Numbered from the stretch's first letter, positions 17,134 to 26,263 are shown. The stretch: DNA of 64,000 nt from Roseiarcus sp963732155 (GCA_963732155.1 CAVSYB010000006.1:186001-250000), one strand, 5' to 3'. A program made the numbers and translations. Notes: a model not told the origin generated them from the letters alone.

Positions 17134-18879
17134 TCAAGTGGTCATGTTCTGGGCGCCGCCCAGCAATGTCACGTTGAGCTTGCCACCCGAGAAGAGCATA
17201 TCATCCAGCGCCTCCTCGATATCGCCGACGACGACGGATTGGCCGCCGTCCCGCACGATGCTGGACTGCGCGGTTCGCCGCATCAATTCCTTGATGAAAG
17301 CGGCGCTGACTCCCTCGGTGCGCTTCACCGCCTCGGTGATGACGCTCGTGCTCAGTCGCAAGCCAGAGCCGTACAGACGCACCAGCTTCTCTCGTCCTGC
17401 GCTGTCGGGCAACGGAATCTCGATCGCCTGATCGATGCGTCCAGGGCGTCCGGCGAGCGCGCCTTCCAGTTGTTCCGGCCGATTCGTCGTGAGAACGAAC
17501 AGAATGTCCGCGTCTTCCCTTAGCCCGTCCATTTCATTGAGGAGCTTATTGAGCAGCGATTCCTCGCACGGTCCGTCCATCGACTCTCGTGCGCGGCCGA
17601 TCAGATCCACGTCCTCGATGACCACCATCGTCGGCTGCAGGAGGCGTGCGAGGCTCATGTATTGTCCAAGCAAAGCAACCTGCTCGGCCGCTACTATAAG
17701 CGTGGTATGACCGGGAAGATTGCTCGCGAGATAGCGGATCGTGTGCGTCTTTCCTGTGCCCGGCGGTCCGTAAAGCAAGACGCCTTTGCGCGTGGATTGC
17801 CCCAAGGCGCGCAATTGATCGCGATTACCCACGAAGGTGACGACGTTGCGGTCGAGCAATTTCAACGTCGCCTCAGGCAGGATTACTTCGGCTCGGCTCA
17901 CGGCAGGCAGCCGATGCACGGTCACGCCCCTTGAGCGACCGCGATAGTCGCCTTCGACATCGAACGACAGAACTTTACCGCGATAAGAATGCGACGCGTT
18001 GACCGCCGCTTCGAGTTCGGCGAAGCGGCTCTGCGCGAAGGCGCCGCCGACCTCACCGAGAGGCACGGCGATTTCGACGCACATCCCAGCTTCTTGATTG
18101 TATTCTCGATGGAAGGAGAGGACCACCGCATAACGCAAGTCATCGGCGCGGCACAACCATAGTCCGTTGGCGAGGCATCGCACCGGCTCGTCCTCTCCGA
18201 CGTCGACGTCTTGATATTGCGCCGGCGCAATGGTCGGTGCGTATTGCCCGTCTTCGCTCAGCGCCGCGATCGTCAACGTCTCATAGCGATGCTTTTCGTA
18301 GATGCCGAAAAATCGGATCGGTTCTTTGGAGAAGAGCTTGTCCATTGCAGCCTGAACGTCCGCCCGCATGTGGGCGGGAAAGCGCCGCGCTACAGTCGCC
18401 AATTGATCTTTCGAAACACCGGCGAAATGCCAGGACAACGCCTCCCACGTATATTTGAATTGCCTCTCGCGCGTTGTTTTCTCGGCCCGGTTTGCGATCA
18501 AAAGCACGCACGCATCGCAAACGACGGCTTTCTCGCCGTTCAGTGCGTTTGGTTCAGCCAGGCTCTCGGCGCCGCAAACTCGGCAATGCGCGCCATCGTC
18601 GACAGCGAGGCCGACCGGCGCCATGCTCAAGAGGAGCGCCTGCCCCGCCGCGTTGACGTGATTGCGCGCGACCTGAAGCATGGTCTCCGCCACAGGAGTC
18701 GGATAAGGGCCGCAAGCCGCTCGTCCATGCTTGTCAATTCTCGCAACGAAGTCCGCCGCGTCGCCCGACGACTTGCCAAACACTGTTTTCAGAAGTTCGA
18801 CGACGAACTGCGACGGCGTCGTGTTGTCGTTGAAAAAGACGATGTGAGCGCGGTCAGCCGCGCCGGGGACCATGTGCAT
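17134..18879 (-). CDS. ClpS-like domain / ClpX-type zinc finger / AAA+ ATPase fusion
   Basis: A 581-residue protein with three recognisable modules. Residues about 12-87 resemble the ClpS N-degron adaptor (FFNDNTTPSQFVVELLKTVFG, GRAACG, VAET). Cys99, Cys102, Cys121 and Cys124 form C-x2-C-x18-C-x2-C, the same spacing as the ClpX zinc-binding domain (CRVC ... CDAC). Residues about 335-560 are a classical AAA ATPase: Walker A GPPGTGKT (371-378), Walker B VVIEDVD, sensor TTNRP and Arg fingers in GRPGRID. Residues 135-330 are unassigned. No protease domain, HbYX tail or IGF loop is visible. It is less GC-rich than its neighbours, suggesting transfer. Likely a substrate-selecting unfoldase; its function is not known. 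Confidence 0.85.
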   Translation of the reverse strand: MHMVPGAADRAHIVFFNDNTTPSQFVVELLKTVFGKSSGDAADFVARIDKHGRAACGPYPTPVAETMLQVARNHVNAAGQALLLSMAPVGLAVDDGAHCRVCGAESLAEPNALNGEKAVVCDACVLLIANRAEKTTRERQFKYTWEALSWHFAGVSKDQLATVARRFPAHMRADVQAAMDKLFSKEPIRFFGIYEKHRYETLTIAALSEDGQYAPTIAPAQYQDVDVGEDEPVRCLANGLWLCRADDLRYAVVLSFHREYNQEAGMCVEIAVPLGEVGGAFAQSRFAELEAAVNASHSYRGKVLSFDVEGDYRGRSRGVTVHRLPAVSRAEVILPEATLKLLDRNVVTFVGNRDQLRALGQSTRKGVLLYGPPGTGKTHTIRYLASNLPGHTTLIVAAEQVALLGQYMSLARLLQPTMVVIEDVDLIGRARESMDGPCEESLLNKLLNEMDGLREDADILFVLTTNRPEQLEGALAGRPGRIDQAIEIPLPDSAGREKLVRLYGSGLRLSTSVITEAVKRTEGVSAAFIKELMRRTAQSSIVRDGGQSVVVGDIEEALDDMLFSGGKLNVTLLGGAQNMTT

Positions 18880-19148
18880 AGGCCGCGCTCGAGGGTTGCT
18901 TTGTGTCGCTTGGAAAATGTCTTATCAGCGTAAGAGAGATTTTGGGAGCAGGCGACAGAGGTCAAGGCCGCGCATTTGTCCGTCTTCGTTAATTGCGGGA
19001 ACCGAGAAGATCATGGAGGAGCTCGCGAAGCGCCGAAAGCGAATTTGAGCGCAGCGGCCAAAGCGCTGGCGCGACCCGGCGTTTTGGTGTAGGAGCCGCG
19101 CTTTCCGGCGGCGGGCATGCCTCCCCGGGCCCCTTTCTGGAGAGTTTC

Positions 19149-19340
19149 ATGGCCGTTCCGAAACGCAAAACCTCGCCGTCGCGGCGCAACATGCGGCGCT
19201 CGGCCGACGCGCTGAAGGCGCCGACCTATGTCGAAGACAAGGATTCGGGCGAATTGCGCCGTCCCCATCACATCGATCTGAAGAGCGGCATGTATCGCGG
19301 CCGACAGGTGCTGAAGCCGAAGACCGCCGTCGAAGCCTGA
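19149..19340 (+). CDS. rpmF: 50S ribosomal protein bL32
   Basis: A 63-residue ribosomal protein beginning MAVPKRKTSPSRRNMRRS, which is the universal L32 start, followed by the alphaproteobacterial tail HHIDLKSGMYRGRQVL. The ATG at 19149 is preceded by CTGGAGAG. The zinc-binding cysteines found in some L32 proteins are absent, as usual in this class. A 269-base gap separates it from the AAA+ gene. Confidence 0.97.
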   Translation: MAVPKRKTSPSRRNMRRSADALKAPTYVEDKDSGELRRPHHIDLKSGMYRGRQVLKPKTAVEA

Positions 19341-19375
19341 ACCTTCGCGCTCGAAGGCGCGCCGCGGCGGGCCTA

Positions 19376-20269
19376 TTATTCGGCCGCCTCGACTCGCGCC
19401 GCCTTCGGCCTGAACGAAGCGACCGCCGCCCCCGCGACGATCAGCGCGCAGGCGAGCGCCAGCGTCGGGGTGGCCGGCGCCAAACCGGCGAGCATCAGGA
19501 TCAGCGTCGACAGCGCCGGCGCCGCATAGGCGGCGACGCCGAGCAGCCGGATGTCGCCGTTCTTGACGCCGTAGTCCCAGACATAGAAGGCGAGGCCGAC
19601 CGGACCGAGCCCGAGGCCGACAATCGCCAGCCACTGGCCGGCGCCGGCGGGGGCGACCGTCGTCTCGAACGCGAAATGACAAAGCGCGGCGAGCGCCGCC
19701 GTCGCGAGGCAGAAGCCGGCGACCGCCTCGTTCGGCGTCGCCTTGAGCCGGCGCGAGGCGAGCGAATAGGCCGACCACACGAAGGCGCAGCAGAGCGCCA
19801 GCCCGTCCCCGGCCAGCGCCGGCCCGGCGGCGCCGGCGAACAGGCCGCCGCCCGTCTTGCCGGCGAACAAGGCGGCGGCGCCCGCCAGCCCGAGCGCCGC
19901 CCCGGCAACATGGCGGACGCTCAACCGTTCGCCCGGCAGCAGCGCCGAAAACAACACGATCAACAGCGGCCAGAGATAGGCGATCAGGCTCGCCTCGGCC
20001 GGCGGCGCCCGCCGCAGCGCGGCGAAGTAAAGCGCGTGGTAGCCGAACAGTCCGCCGACGCCGACCAGCCAGACCGGCCACGGCTGGACCACCGCGCCGA
20101 GGCGCCCCCGCGCCGCGGCGAACAAAAGCCCCAGCGCGCCGCCGATCGCAAACGTCAGCGCCGCCAGTTCGAACGGTGGAGCCTCGCCCGACGCGGCGGT
20201 CAGCGCCGCGAGCGCCGACCACAAGAGGATGGCGAGGCAACCGATGAGCGTGGCGCGGAGGTCGGGCAT
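19376..20269 (-). CDS. EamA/DMT-family transporter (YddG-like exporter)
   Basis: A 297-residue inner-membrane protein with ten predicted hydrophobic helices in two EamA repeats. GYHALYFAALRRAPPAEASLIAY and LIAYLWPLLIVLFSALL resemble the YddG-type amino-acid exporters, as does YVWDYGVKNGDIRLLGVAAY in the second half. It probably exports amino acids or related metabolites. It is tail-to-tail with rpmF and 48 bases downstream of the molybdenum hydroxylase gene on the same strand. Confidence 0.88.
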   Translation of the reverse strand: MPDLRATLIGCLAILLWSALAALTAASGEAPPFELAALTFAIGGALGLLFAAARGRLGAVVQPWPVWLVGVGGLFGYHALYFAALRRAPPAEASLIAYLWPLLIVLFSALLPGERLSVRHVAGAALGLAGAAALFAGKTGGGLFAGAAGPALAGDGLALCCAFVWSAYSLASRRLKATPNEAVAGFCLATAALAALCHFAFETTVAPAGAGQWLAIVGLGLGPVGLAFYVWDYGVKNGDIRLLGVAAYAAPALSTLILMLAGLAPATPTLALACALIVAGAAVASFRPKAARVEAAE

Positions 20270-20317
20270 GCGTCCCGCTGCTAGCAGGGGCGCCCGGCAA
20301 AGGGAAGCCGCGGCCGG

Positions 20318-22489
20318 TTAAACCCCCAACCCGACGTTTTTCAGCGGGAGCGACCTGATGCGCTTGCCGGTGATCGCGAAAATCGCGTTGGCGACGGCGG
20401 GGGCGATCGGCGGCGTGCCGGGTTCGCCGACGCCGCCCCATTTGCCGCCGCCCGACAGCGCAAAATGCGTTTCGACGACCGGCGCATCGGCCATCCGCGC
20501 GATCTGATAGTCGTCGAAATTGCCTTGCTCGACGGCGCCGTTCTTGATGGTGATCTCGCCGAACAGCGCGGCGGTGAGGCCATACAGGACGGCGCTCTCG
20601 ATCTGCATCTCGACATTGAGCGGATTGACGACATGGCCGCAATCGATGCAGGCGGTGACGCGCTCGACCTTCACTTCGCCGCCCTTGCTCACCGCCACCT
20701 GGGCGATCTCGCCGACGATCGTCCCGAAGCTTTCATGGATGGCGAGCCCGCGCGCGGTGCGGGCCGGCAGCGGCTTGCCCCATTCGCCCTTCTCCCCCAG
20801 CTTGTCGAGCACGGCCAGAAAATCCGGCCGGTCGGCGAGCAGCATGCGGCGATAGTCGAACGGGTCCTCGCCCGCGGCATGGGCGAGCTCGTCGACGAAG
20901 CTTTCGACCGCGAAGGCGTTTTGCGAGGAGCCGACCGAGCGCCAGAACATCACCGGCACATGCGTGTTCTTGAGCGCGCAAGCGACGTTGAGCGCGCCGG
21001 CGCGATAGGGAACGTTGACCAGCCCTTCGACGGCGCTGGGCTCGACGCCGCTGCTGACCTTGCCCCATCCGAGCGAGCGCGTGATCGACCCGACCGCGGT
21101 GCGAAAATCGAAGGCGGTCGGCGCGCCGTCGACCCCGAGCCCGGCTTTGAGACGCAGCGCGGCTTGCGGGCGATAGCGGTCGTGCTGCATGTCCTGCTCG
21201 CGCGTCCACACCAGCTTGACCGGCTTGCCCAGCGCCCTGGACACCTGCACCGCCTGGCGCAATTCGTCATTGACCGCCCGCCGCCCGAACCCGCCGCCGA
21301 GATAGCAATTGTGGATGAACACGTTGCGCGGATCGACGCCGCCGACTTCCGACGCCAGTTTGTGGGCGGCGTCGGGCGCTTGCGTGCCGATCCAGGCGTC
21401 GATCCGGTCGGGGCGCCAGTCGACCGTCGCGTTGAGCGGCTCCATCGGCGCATGCGCGAGATGGGGAACCTCGTAGAGCGCCTCGACGATCTTCGGCGAT
21501 GCGGCGAGCGTACCCGCCGGATCGCCGCGCCGGGCGGCGTTGACCAGCGCGCCGTCGAGCGCGGCGCGATATTCGGCGCGAAATTGTTCGCTGTCGGTCG
21601 TCGCGGCGACGCCTTCGTCCCAGACGATCGGCAAGGCGGCGACCATTTCCTTGGCGCGCCAGAACCGGTCGGCGACGACCGCCACACCATTCTCGACCGG
21701 CACGACGGCGATGAAGCCGCGTTTGCCCTTGATCGCCGCTTCGTCGTAGCTCTTCGCCTTGCCGCCGAACACCGGACAATTGGCGACCGCCGCGTAGACC
21801 ATGCCGGGCAGGCGCGTGTCGATGCCGAACCTGGCGGCGCCGGTGACTTTCGCGGGCGTGTCCAGTCGCGCCTGGCTCGTGCCGATCAGCTTGAATTGCT
21901 CCGGCGTCTTGATCGCCGGCTCCTGGCGCAAACCAACGCCGGCGGCCTCGCCGGCCAACGCGCCGTAGGGCGCCGAGCGGGCGGAGGCTTCATGCCAGAC
22001 GGCGCCGCCGCGCGCAACGCAGGCCTCGGGCGCAACGCCCCAGCGCGCCGCCGCCGCGGCGATCAGCCGCGCCCGCGCCGACGCCCCCGCCTGCTGCAGG
22101 AGAACGCGCGAGCGACGCACCGAAGACGAGCCGCCCGTCTGCATCGGTCCGTAAACGCCGGCGTCGCGAAAATTTCTGGTCGCCGAGGCGTATTCGACTT
22201 TGACCTTCGCAAAATCGCATTCGAGCTCCTCGGCGATGATCATCGCCAGCGACGTCATGACGCCCTGCCCCATTTCCGATTTGGCGATGCGCAGCAGGAT
22301 CGTCCCGTCCGGCTCGACGACGACGAAGGCGTTGACCTCGTTTGGCGTCGAGAGTCGCTCCGGCCCCCAAGGCTCGGGGCCGAGCGGCGCGGCGGCGCCG
22401 ACGCGCGGCGACGCGACGGCGACAATGAGTCCGCCCGCCGCCGATAGAGAGGCCGCGATGAAGGAACGGCGGGAGACGATGGCGTTCAT
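20318..22489 (-). CDS. iorB: Molybdenum hydroxylase large subunit (isoquinoline 1-oxidoreductase beta-like)
   Basis: A 723-residue xanthine oxidase-family subunit that binds the molybdopterin cofactor. A twin-arginine signal (VSRRSFIAASLSAAGG) implies export folded to the periplasm. Conserved parts include RIAKSEMGQGVMTSLAM, GGGFGRRAVNDE and VGEPGTPPIAPAVANA, whose Glu is the catalytic base of the family. The downstream-strand partner iorA lies 10 bases upstream in the same direction. Physiological substrate unknown: aldehydes or N-heterocycles are typical. No cytochrome electron acceptor gene is adjacent. Confidence 0.93.
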   Translation of the reverse strand: MNAIVSRRSFIAASLSAAGGLIVAVASPRVGAAAPLGPEPWGPERLSTPNEVNAFVVVEPDGTILLRIAKSEMGQGVMTSLAMIIAEELECDFAKVKVEYASATRNFRDAGVYGPMQTGGSSSVRRSRVLLQQAGASARARLIAAAAARWGVAPEACVARGGAVWHEASARSAPYGALAGEAAGVGLRQEPAIKTPEQFKLIGTSQARLDTPAKVTGAARFGIDTRLPGMVYAAVANCPVFGGKAKSYDEAAIKGKRGFIAVVPVENGVAVVADRFWRAKEMVAALPIVWDEGVAATTDSEQFRAEYRAALDGALVNAARRGDPAGTLAASPKIVEALYEVPHLAHAPMEPLNATVDWRPDRIDAWIGTQAPDAAHKLASEVGGVDPRNVFIHNCYLGGGFGRRAVNDELRQAVQVSRALGKPVKLVWTREQDMQHDRYRPQAALRLKAGLGVDGAPTAFDFRTAVGSITRSLGWGKVSSGVEPSAVEGLVNVPYRAGALNVACALKNTHVPVMFWRSVGSSQNAFAVESFVDELAHAAGEDPFDYRRMLLADRPDFLAVLDKLGEKGEWGKPLPARTARGLAIHESFGTIVGEIAQVAVSKGGEVKVERVTACIDCGHVVNPLNVEMQIESAVLYGLTAALFGEITIKNGAVEQGNFDDYQIARMADAPVVETHFALSGGGKWGGVGEPGTPPIAPAVANAIFAITGKRIRSLPLKNVGLGV

Positions 22490-22499
22490 GGCGGAACCC

Positions 22500-22955
22500 T
22501 CAAAGCCTGGCCAGCTCGGCGGCGCGGTGGATCGCCGCGCGGATGCGCGGATAGGTCCCGCAGCGGCAGATATTGGTGATCTCGGCGTCGATGTCGGCGT
22601 CGGAGGGCGATGGGTTATGCGCGATCAGGCTGGCCGCCGCCATGATCTGGCCCGATTGGCAATAGCCGCATTGCGGCACGTCGTTCTCGATCCAGGCGGT
22701 CTGCACCGCGTGCAGATGCGCCGCGCCCAGTCCTTCGATCGTCACAATCTTTTTGCCGATCGCGTCGCCGGCGGAAAACTGGCAGGACCGCGTCGCGACC
22801 CCGTCGACGTGGATCGTGCAGGCGCCGCATTGGGCGATGCCGCAGCCGAACTTCGTGCCGGTCAGGCCGATCTCGTCGCGCAGCACCCAAAGCATCGGCG
22901 TCTCCGGCTCGATGTCGAGATCATGCGTCTGGCCGTTGATGGAAAGAGAAAGCAT
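22500..22955 (-). CDS. iorA: (2Fe-2S)-binding small subunit of molybdenum hydroxylase
   Basis: A 151-residue electron-transfer subunit with two [2Fe-2S] clusters. The N-terminal ferredoxin-like site is CGIAQCGACTIHVDG with a later Cys, and the helical C-terminal site is CGYCQSG plus CRCGTYPRI. The ATG at 22955 follows AAGGAGCGGA, so the much longer open frame upstream is not used. It forms the two-gene operon iorA-iorB. It lacks its own signal, so it probably leaves the cell with the Tat-bearing large subunit. Confidence 0.95.
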   Translation of the reverse strand: MLSLSINGQTHDLDIEPETPMLWVLRDEIGLTGTKFGCGIAQCGACTIHVDGVATRSCQFSAGDAIGKKIVTIEGLGAAHLHAVQTAWIENDVPQCGYCQSGQIMAAASLIAHNPSPSDADIDAEITNICRCGTYPRIRAAIHRAAELARL

Positions 22956-23255
22956 TCCGTTCCGCTCCTTCGATATCGCCCGGCGCCGCGGCGAACCCGC
23001 GAAAACCCGATCCCCGGATGAAGGATACGCGCCAAGCTGCGGCGGGTGGATGGCGCCGCCTTCACAATCGCGAGAGCGCGCGGTCACGAATAGGAGAGGC
23101 GCCGCTTGCAGCGACGTCCGCGGCCGTGTACCGGTCGCGCCCTTGAGAATCGACGGCGACACGCTATCCTTGCGGGACGGGAGCGACCCGGCGGTCGCAT
23201 GGCCGGCGCGGCTTGGCGCTCCGACGTTAGCCGAGGGAGTACGAGGACGATCGCC

Positions 23256-24998
23256 TTGCGCTGGAGCCTGACCGCGGCCCGACGATCCGCGTCGGCGCTG
23301 TGCGCGTTGCTCGCCCTCGCCGCGCCGGCGATTGCGCAACCCGTCCCCGTCGTCTCCAATTTCGCCATCGCGCGGCCGGTCATCGCCGCGCACGGCATGG
23401 TGGTGAGCCAAGAGGCGGCCGCCTCGCGCATCGGCGTCGATATTTTGAAGCGCGGCGGCAACGCCGTCGATGCGGCCGTCGCGGTCAGCTTTGCGCTGGC
23501 GGTGACGATGCCGCGCGCCGGCAATCTCGGCGGCGGCGGCTTCATGCTGATCCACCGCGCCGACCTCCACAAGACGATCGCGATCGACTATCGCGAAACC
23601 GCGCCGGCGCTGACGACCAGGGACGTCTTCCTCAACGACAAAGGGGAGAGGGACCCGCAGAAATCGCTGGTCAGCGGCCTCTCGGTCGGCGTGCCGGGCA
23701 CCGTCGCCGGCCTGGAGCTTGCCTGGCGCAAATATGGCTCCGGCCGTTTTTCCTTCGCCGATCTCGTCGCGCCGGCGGCCAGGCTCGCCCATGAAGGCGT
23801 TGCGGTTGACGACGATCTTGCCGATTCCCTGCCGCTCGGCGCGCCGCGGCTGGCGCTTCATCCCTCGTCAGCCCGCATCTTTCTCAAAGCCGACGGTCGG
23901 CCGAAAGGCATCGGCGACCGTCTTGCGCTCGACGATCTCGCGGCCACGCTCGATACGATCGCCGCCAAAGGGGCGAGCGGCTTCTATGAGGGGCCGGTGG
24001 CGGAGAAGATGGTCGCGGCGATCAACGAGGCCGGCGGGCGGATGACGCTCGACGATCTCAGGAACTATCGCGCCGTCGAGCGGGAACCGGTGCGCGGAAC
24101 CTATCGCGGCCATGAGGTCGTCTCGATGCCGCCGCCTTCCTCGGGCGGCGTGCATATCATCGAGATCATGAACATTCTCGAGGGTTTCCCATTGCGCGAA
24201 CAGGGATTGAATTCCGCCGCGACCATCCATGAAATGGCCGAAGCCGAGAAGCTCGCCTACGCCGACCGCTCGCAATATCTGGGCGACCCCGACTTCATCG
24301 ACGTGCCGGTGAAAGGCCTGACTTCGAAGGCCTACGCCGCGCAATTGCGGCAGGGCATTTCGTTGGATCACGCGCGCCGCGCCGCCGACATCAGGCCGGG
24401 CAAGCCCGAACCCTATGAAAGCGATCAGACGACGCACATCTCGATCGTCGACGCCGATGGCGACGCGGTCGCCAACACCTATACCCTGAACCTGCCCTAC
24501 GGCAGCGGTCTCGTCGCCGAAGGGACCGGCGTGCTGTTGAACGACGAACTCGACGATTTCGCCGCGAAGTCGGGCGCGGCCAACGTCTATGGCGTGACCG
24601 GCGGCGACGCCAATGCGCCGGCGCCGAACAAGCGCCCGCTGTCCTCGATGAGTCCGACGATGGTGTTCAAGGACGGCGAACTCGAAATCGTCACCGGCAG
24701 CCCCGGCGGATCGCGCATCATCACGACGGTGCTGCAGGTCGTCCTCGACATCCTCGACCACGGCCTCAACGTCGCCGAAGCCGAAGAGGCGCCGCGCGTT
24801 CACGACCAGTGGCTGCCCGACGAATTGCGCATCGAGCGCGGCCTGTCGCCCGACACCATCCGCCTGCTCGAGGCGATGGGCCACAAGGTCGTGCTCGGCG
24901 AGGCGATGGGCTCGGCCAACACGATCGAACGCCGCAACGGCGTGCTGATGGGCGCCTCCGATCCGCGGCAGCGCGGCACGCTGGCGGTGGGTTATTGA
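23256..24998 (+). CDS. ggt: Gamma-glutamyltranspeptidase
   Basis: A periplasmic enzyme that cleaves glutathione and other gamma-glutamyl compounds. The 580 residues match the usual family length. A signal peptide (ALCALLALAAPAIAQ) is followed by VVSQEAAASRIGVDILKRGG and PRAGNLGGGGFML. Autocatalytic cleavage is expected at the Thr of DQTTHISIVDADG, which starts the small subunit. The substrate loop PLSSMSPTMVF and GSPGGSRIITTV are intact. TTG 23256 after GAGGACGA fits the signal-peptide start best, but an in-frame ATG at about 23199 is an alternative. Confidence 0.94.
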   Translation: MRWSLTAARRSASALCALLALAAPAIAQPVPVVSNFAIARPVIAAHGMVVSQEAAASRIGVDILKRGGNAVDAAVAVSFALAVTMPRAGNLGGGGFMLIHRADLHKTIAIDYRETAPALTTRDVFLNDKGERDPQKSLVSGLSVGVPGTVAGLELAWRKYGSGRFSFADLVAPAARLAHEGVAVDDDLADSLPLGAPRLALHPSSARIFLKADGRPKGIGDRLALDDLAATLDTIAAKGASGFYEGPVAEKMVAAINEAGGRMTLDDLRNYRAVEREPVRGTYRGHEVVSMPPPSSGGVHIIEIMNILEGFPLREQGLNSAATIHEMAEAEKLAYADRSQYLGDPDFIDVPVKGLTSKAYAAQLRQGISLDHARRAADIRPGKPEPYESDQTTHISIVDADGDAVANTYTLNLPYGSGLVAEGTGVLLNDELDDFAAKSGAANVYGVTGGDANAPAPNKRPLSSMSPTMVFKDGELEIVTGSPGGSRIITTVLQVVLDILDHGLNVAEAEEAPRVHDQWLPDELRIERGLSPDTIRLLEAMGHKVVLGEAMGSANTIERRNGVLMGASDPRQRGTLAVGY

Positions 24999-25060
24999 GG
25001 GGGCGCGGCCAGCCCCGATCGAACGGCGATGCGACGGATCGAGGCGAGGCGCGCCCCGGC

Positions 25061-25699
25061 CTAAGCCGGCGCCGCCTCGCCATCCGCCCGCTGGCCAGTC
25101 GCGACCACCTTCAAGGCCTCGTTCGGCAGCGGCCGTTGCAGCGCGAGAGCCTCCTCGACGGGCGCCGAAAGCCAGGTCTCGAACTCGTCGGGCGTCGTCA
25201 GAATGACCGGCATCGCCTTGGCGTGAACCGGCCTGACGAGGTCGTTGGGCGCGCATGTGAGAAACGAAAACAGCAAATGCTCGCCCGCTTCTTTCTTTCG
25301 CTCGCCGGTCCAGGCGCGCCAGATGCCGGCGAAGGCGAACAGCGGCCGGTCCTCGCCGCGCGCGAACCAGTGCGGGATTTTCGGCTGTCTGTCGGTATAT
25401 TCGCAAAAGCTGGTCGCCGGCGCGAGGCAGCGATGCCCCGGCCTCAGCCACGCCCGCCAATACGGCGACTTGACGTTGCGCACATTGGTCACCGGGCGCG
25501 GCCCGACATTCGGCGGCGGCGGGAAGCCCCAGCGCATCATCGTCAGTTCGCGCCCTTCGGAGGTCGCCCGCACCACCGGCGCCATCATGTCGGGGAAGAT
25601 GGCGGGCAGGTTCGGCAGGTTGCCGATGCGATCCCAGCGCGCGGCGAAAAGCTGGCGCATCGCCTCCTGGCCCTTGGTGAGCGAGTAAAGATTGCACAT
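25061..25699 (-). CDS. SRAP domain protein (HMCES/YedK family, abasic-site shield)
   Basis: A 212-residue SRAP protein that covalently traps abasic sites in single-stranded DNA. It begins MCNLYSLTKG, so Cys2 becomes the N-terminal nucleophile after Met removal. Other active-site parts are NVRNVKSPYW, the Glu in ATSFCEYTD and the His in VHAKAMPVILTT. The second of two tandem ATG codons is taken as the start because Cys2 must follow the initiator. A stand-alone gene, converging with ggt. Confidence 0.95.
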   Translation of the reverse strand: MCNLYSLTKGQEAMRQLFAARWDRIGNLPNLPAIFPDMMAPVVRATSEGRELTMMRWGFPPPPNVGPRPVTNVRNVKSPYWRAWLRPGHRCLAPATSFCEYTDRQPKIPHWFARGEDRPLFAFAGIWRAWTGERKKEAGEHLLFSFLTCAPNDLVRPVHAKAMPVILTTPDEFETWLSAPVEEALALQRPLPNEALKVVATGQRADGEAAPA

Positions 25700-25802
25700 C
25701 ACTTTACGCTAGGCGCCGCGGGCCCGTCGCGCAAGGCTTGACAAAGCGCCCGTAAGTTCCCCATTTGTTCTCATCGCAATCGATCATTGGCAGCGCGCGG
25801 CG

Positions 25803-26024
25803 ATGGGCGACGACCGGGAAAAGCTGACCCTCGCGACGACCGAGGACCTCGCGCAAAGCCTCGCGTTCGCGTTGCGGTTCGAGGGGCGCAAGCGCGTCCA
25901 CAACGCCGACCAGTTCATGGCCGAGATCACCGCCCGGCGGCTGGTCGAGCACTTGCGCCTGTCCGGCTTCGTCGTGATGAAGAAGCCCCGCATCGACGGC
26001 TCGAGTCCGAAACTTCGCCCCTGA
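25803..26024 (+). CDS. Conserved small hypothetical protein
   Basis: A 73-residue cytoplasmic protein without membrane segments. The core ALRFEGRKRVHNADQFMAEI and RLVEHLRLSGFVVMKK is of a kind I recall as conserved in Rhizobiales, but I know of no function. It diverges from the SRAP gene with a gap of about 100 bases. The ribosome-binding site is weak. Confidence 0.7.
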   Translation: MGDDREKLTLATTEDLAQSLAFALRFEGRKRVHNADQFMAEITARRLVEHLRLSGFVVMKKPRIDGSSPKLRP

Positions 26025-26097
26025 CCCTCCCGGCGCGAAAGCATTCCTGCCGAACCCTTGGCCATGGCCTTCGACGCGACGGGACGCAGCTCCCAGG

Positions 26098-26176
26098 AAA
26101 TTTTCTCATTCTTAACTTTAGAATTAATAACGTTACACAAACATCTGACATTGCTTACGTATTACTAACAAAGAGC
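26098..26176. other. AT-rich island in a convergent gap
   Basis: About 80 bases starting near TTTTCTCATTCTTAAC and running past ACGTATTACTAAC are strikingly AT-rich against a GC-rich background. They lie between the convergent small hypothetical gene and the methyltransferase gene, where neither needs a promoter. No clear sigma-70 promoter pair, terminator stem or ORF was found within it. Confidence 0.6.
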
Positions 26177-26263
26177 CAGACCTCGCGCCCCATCGTTCAG
26201 ATGGCTCAGGGAAATTGTCCGCCTTGCAACCCTTTGACATTCCCCATTTCCGGGAGGATGTCC

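Noticed and set aside
19342..19357. Terminator after rpmF (CCTTCG-loop-CGAAGG)
   Set aside because: The stem is only 6 bp and no T-run follows.
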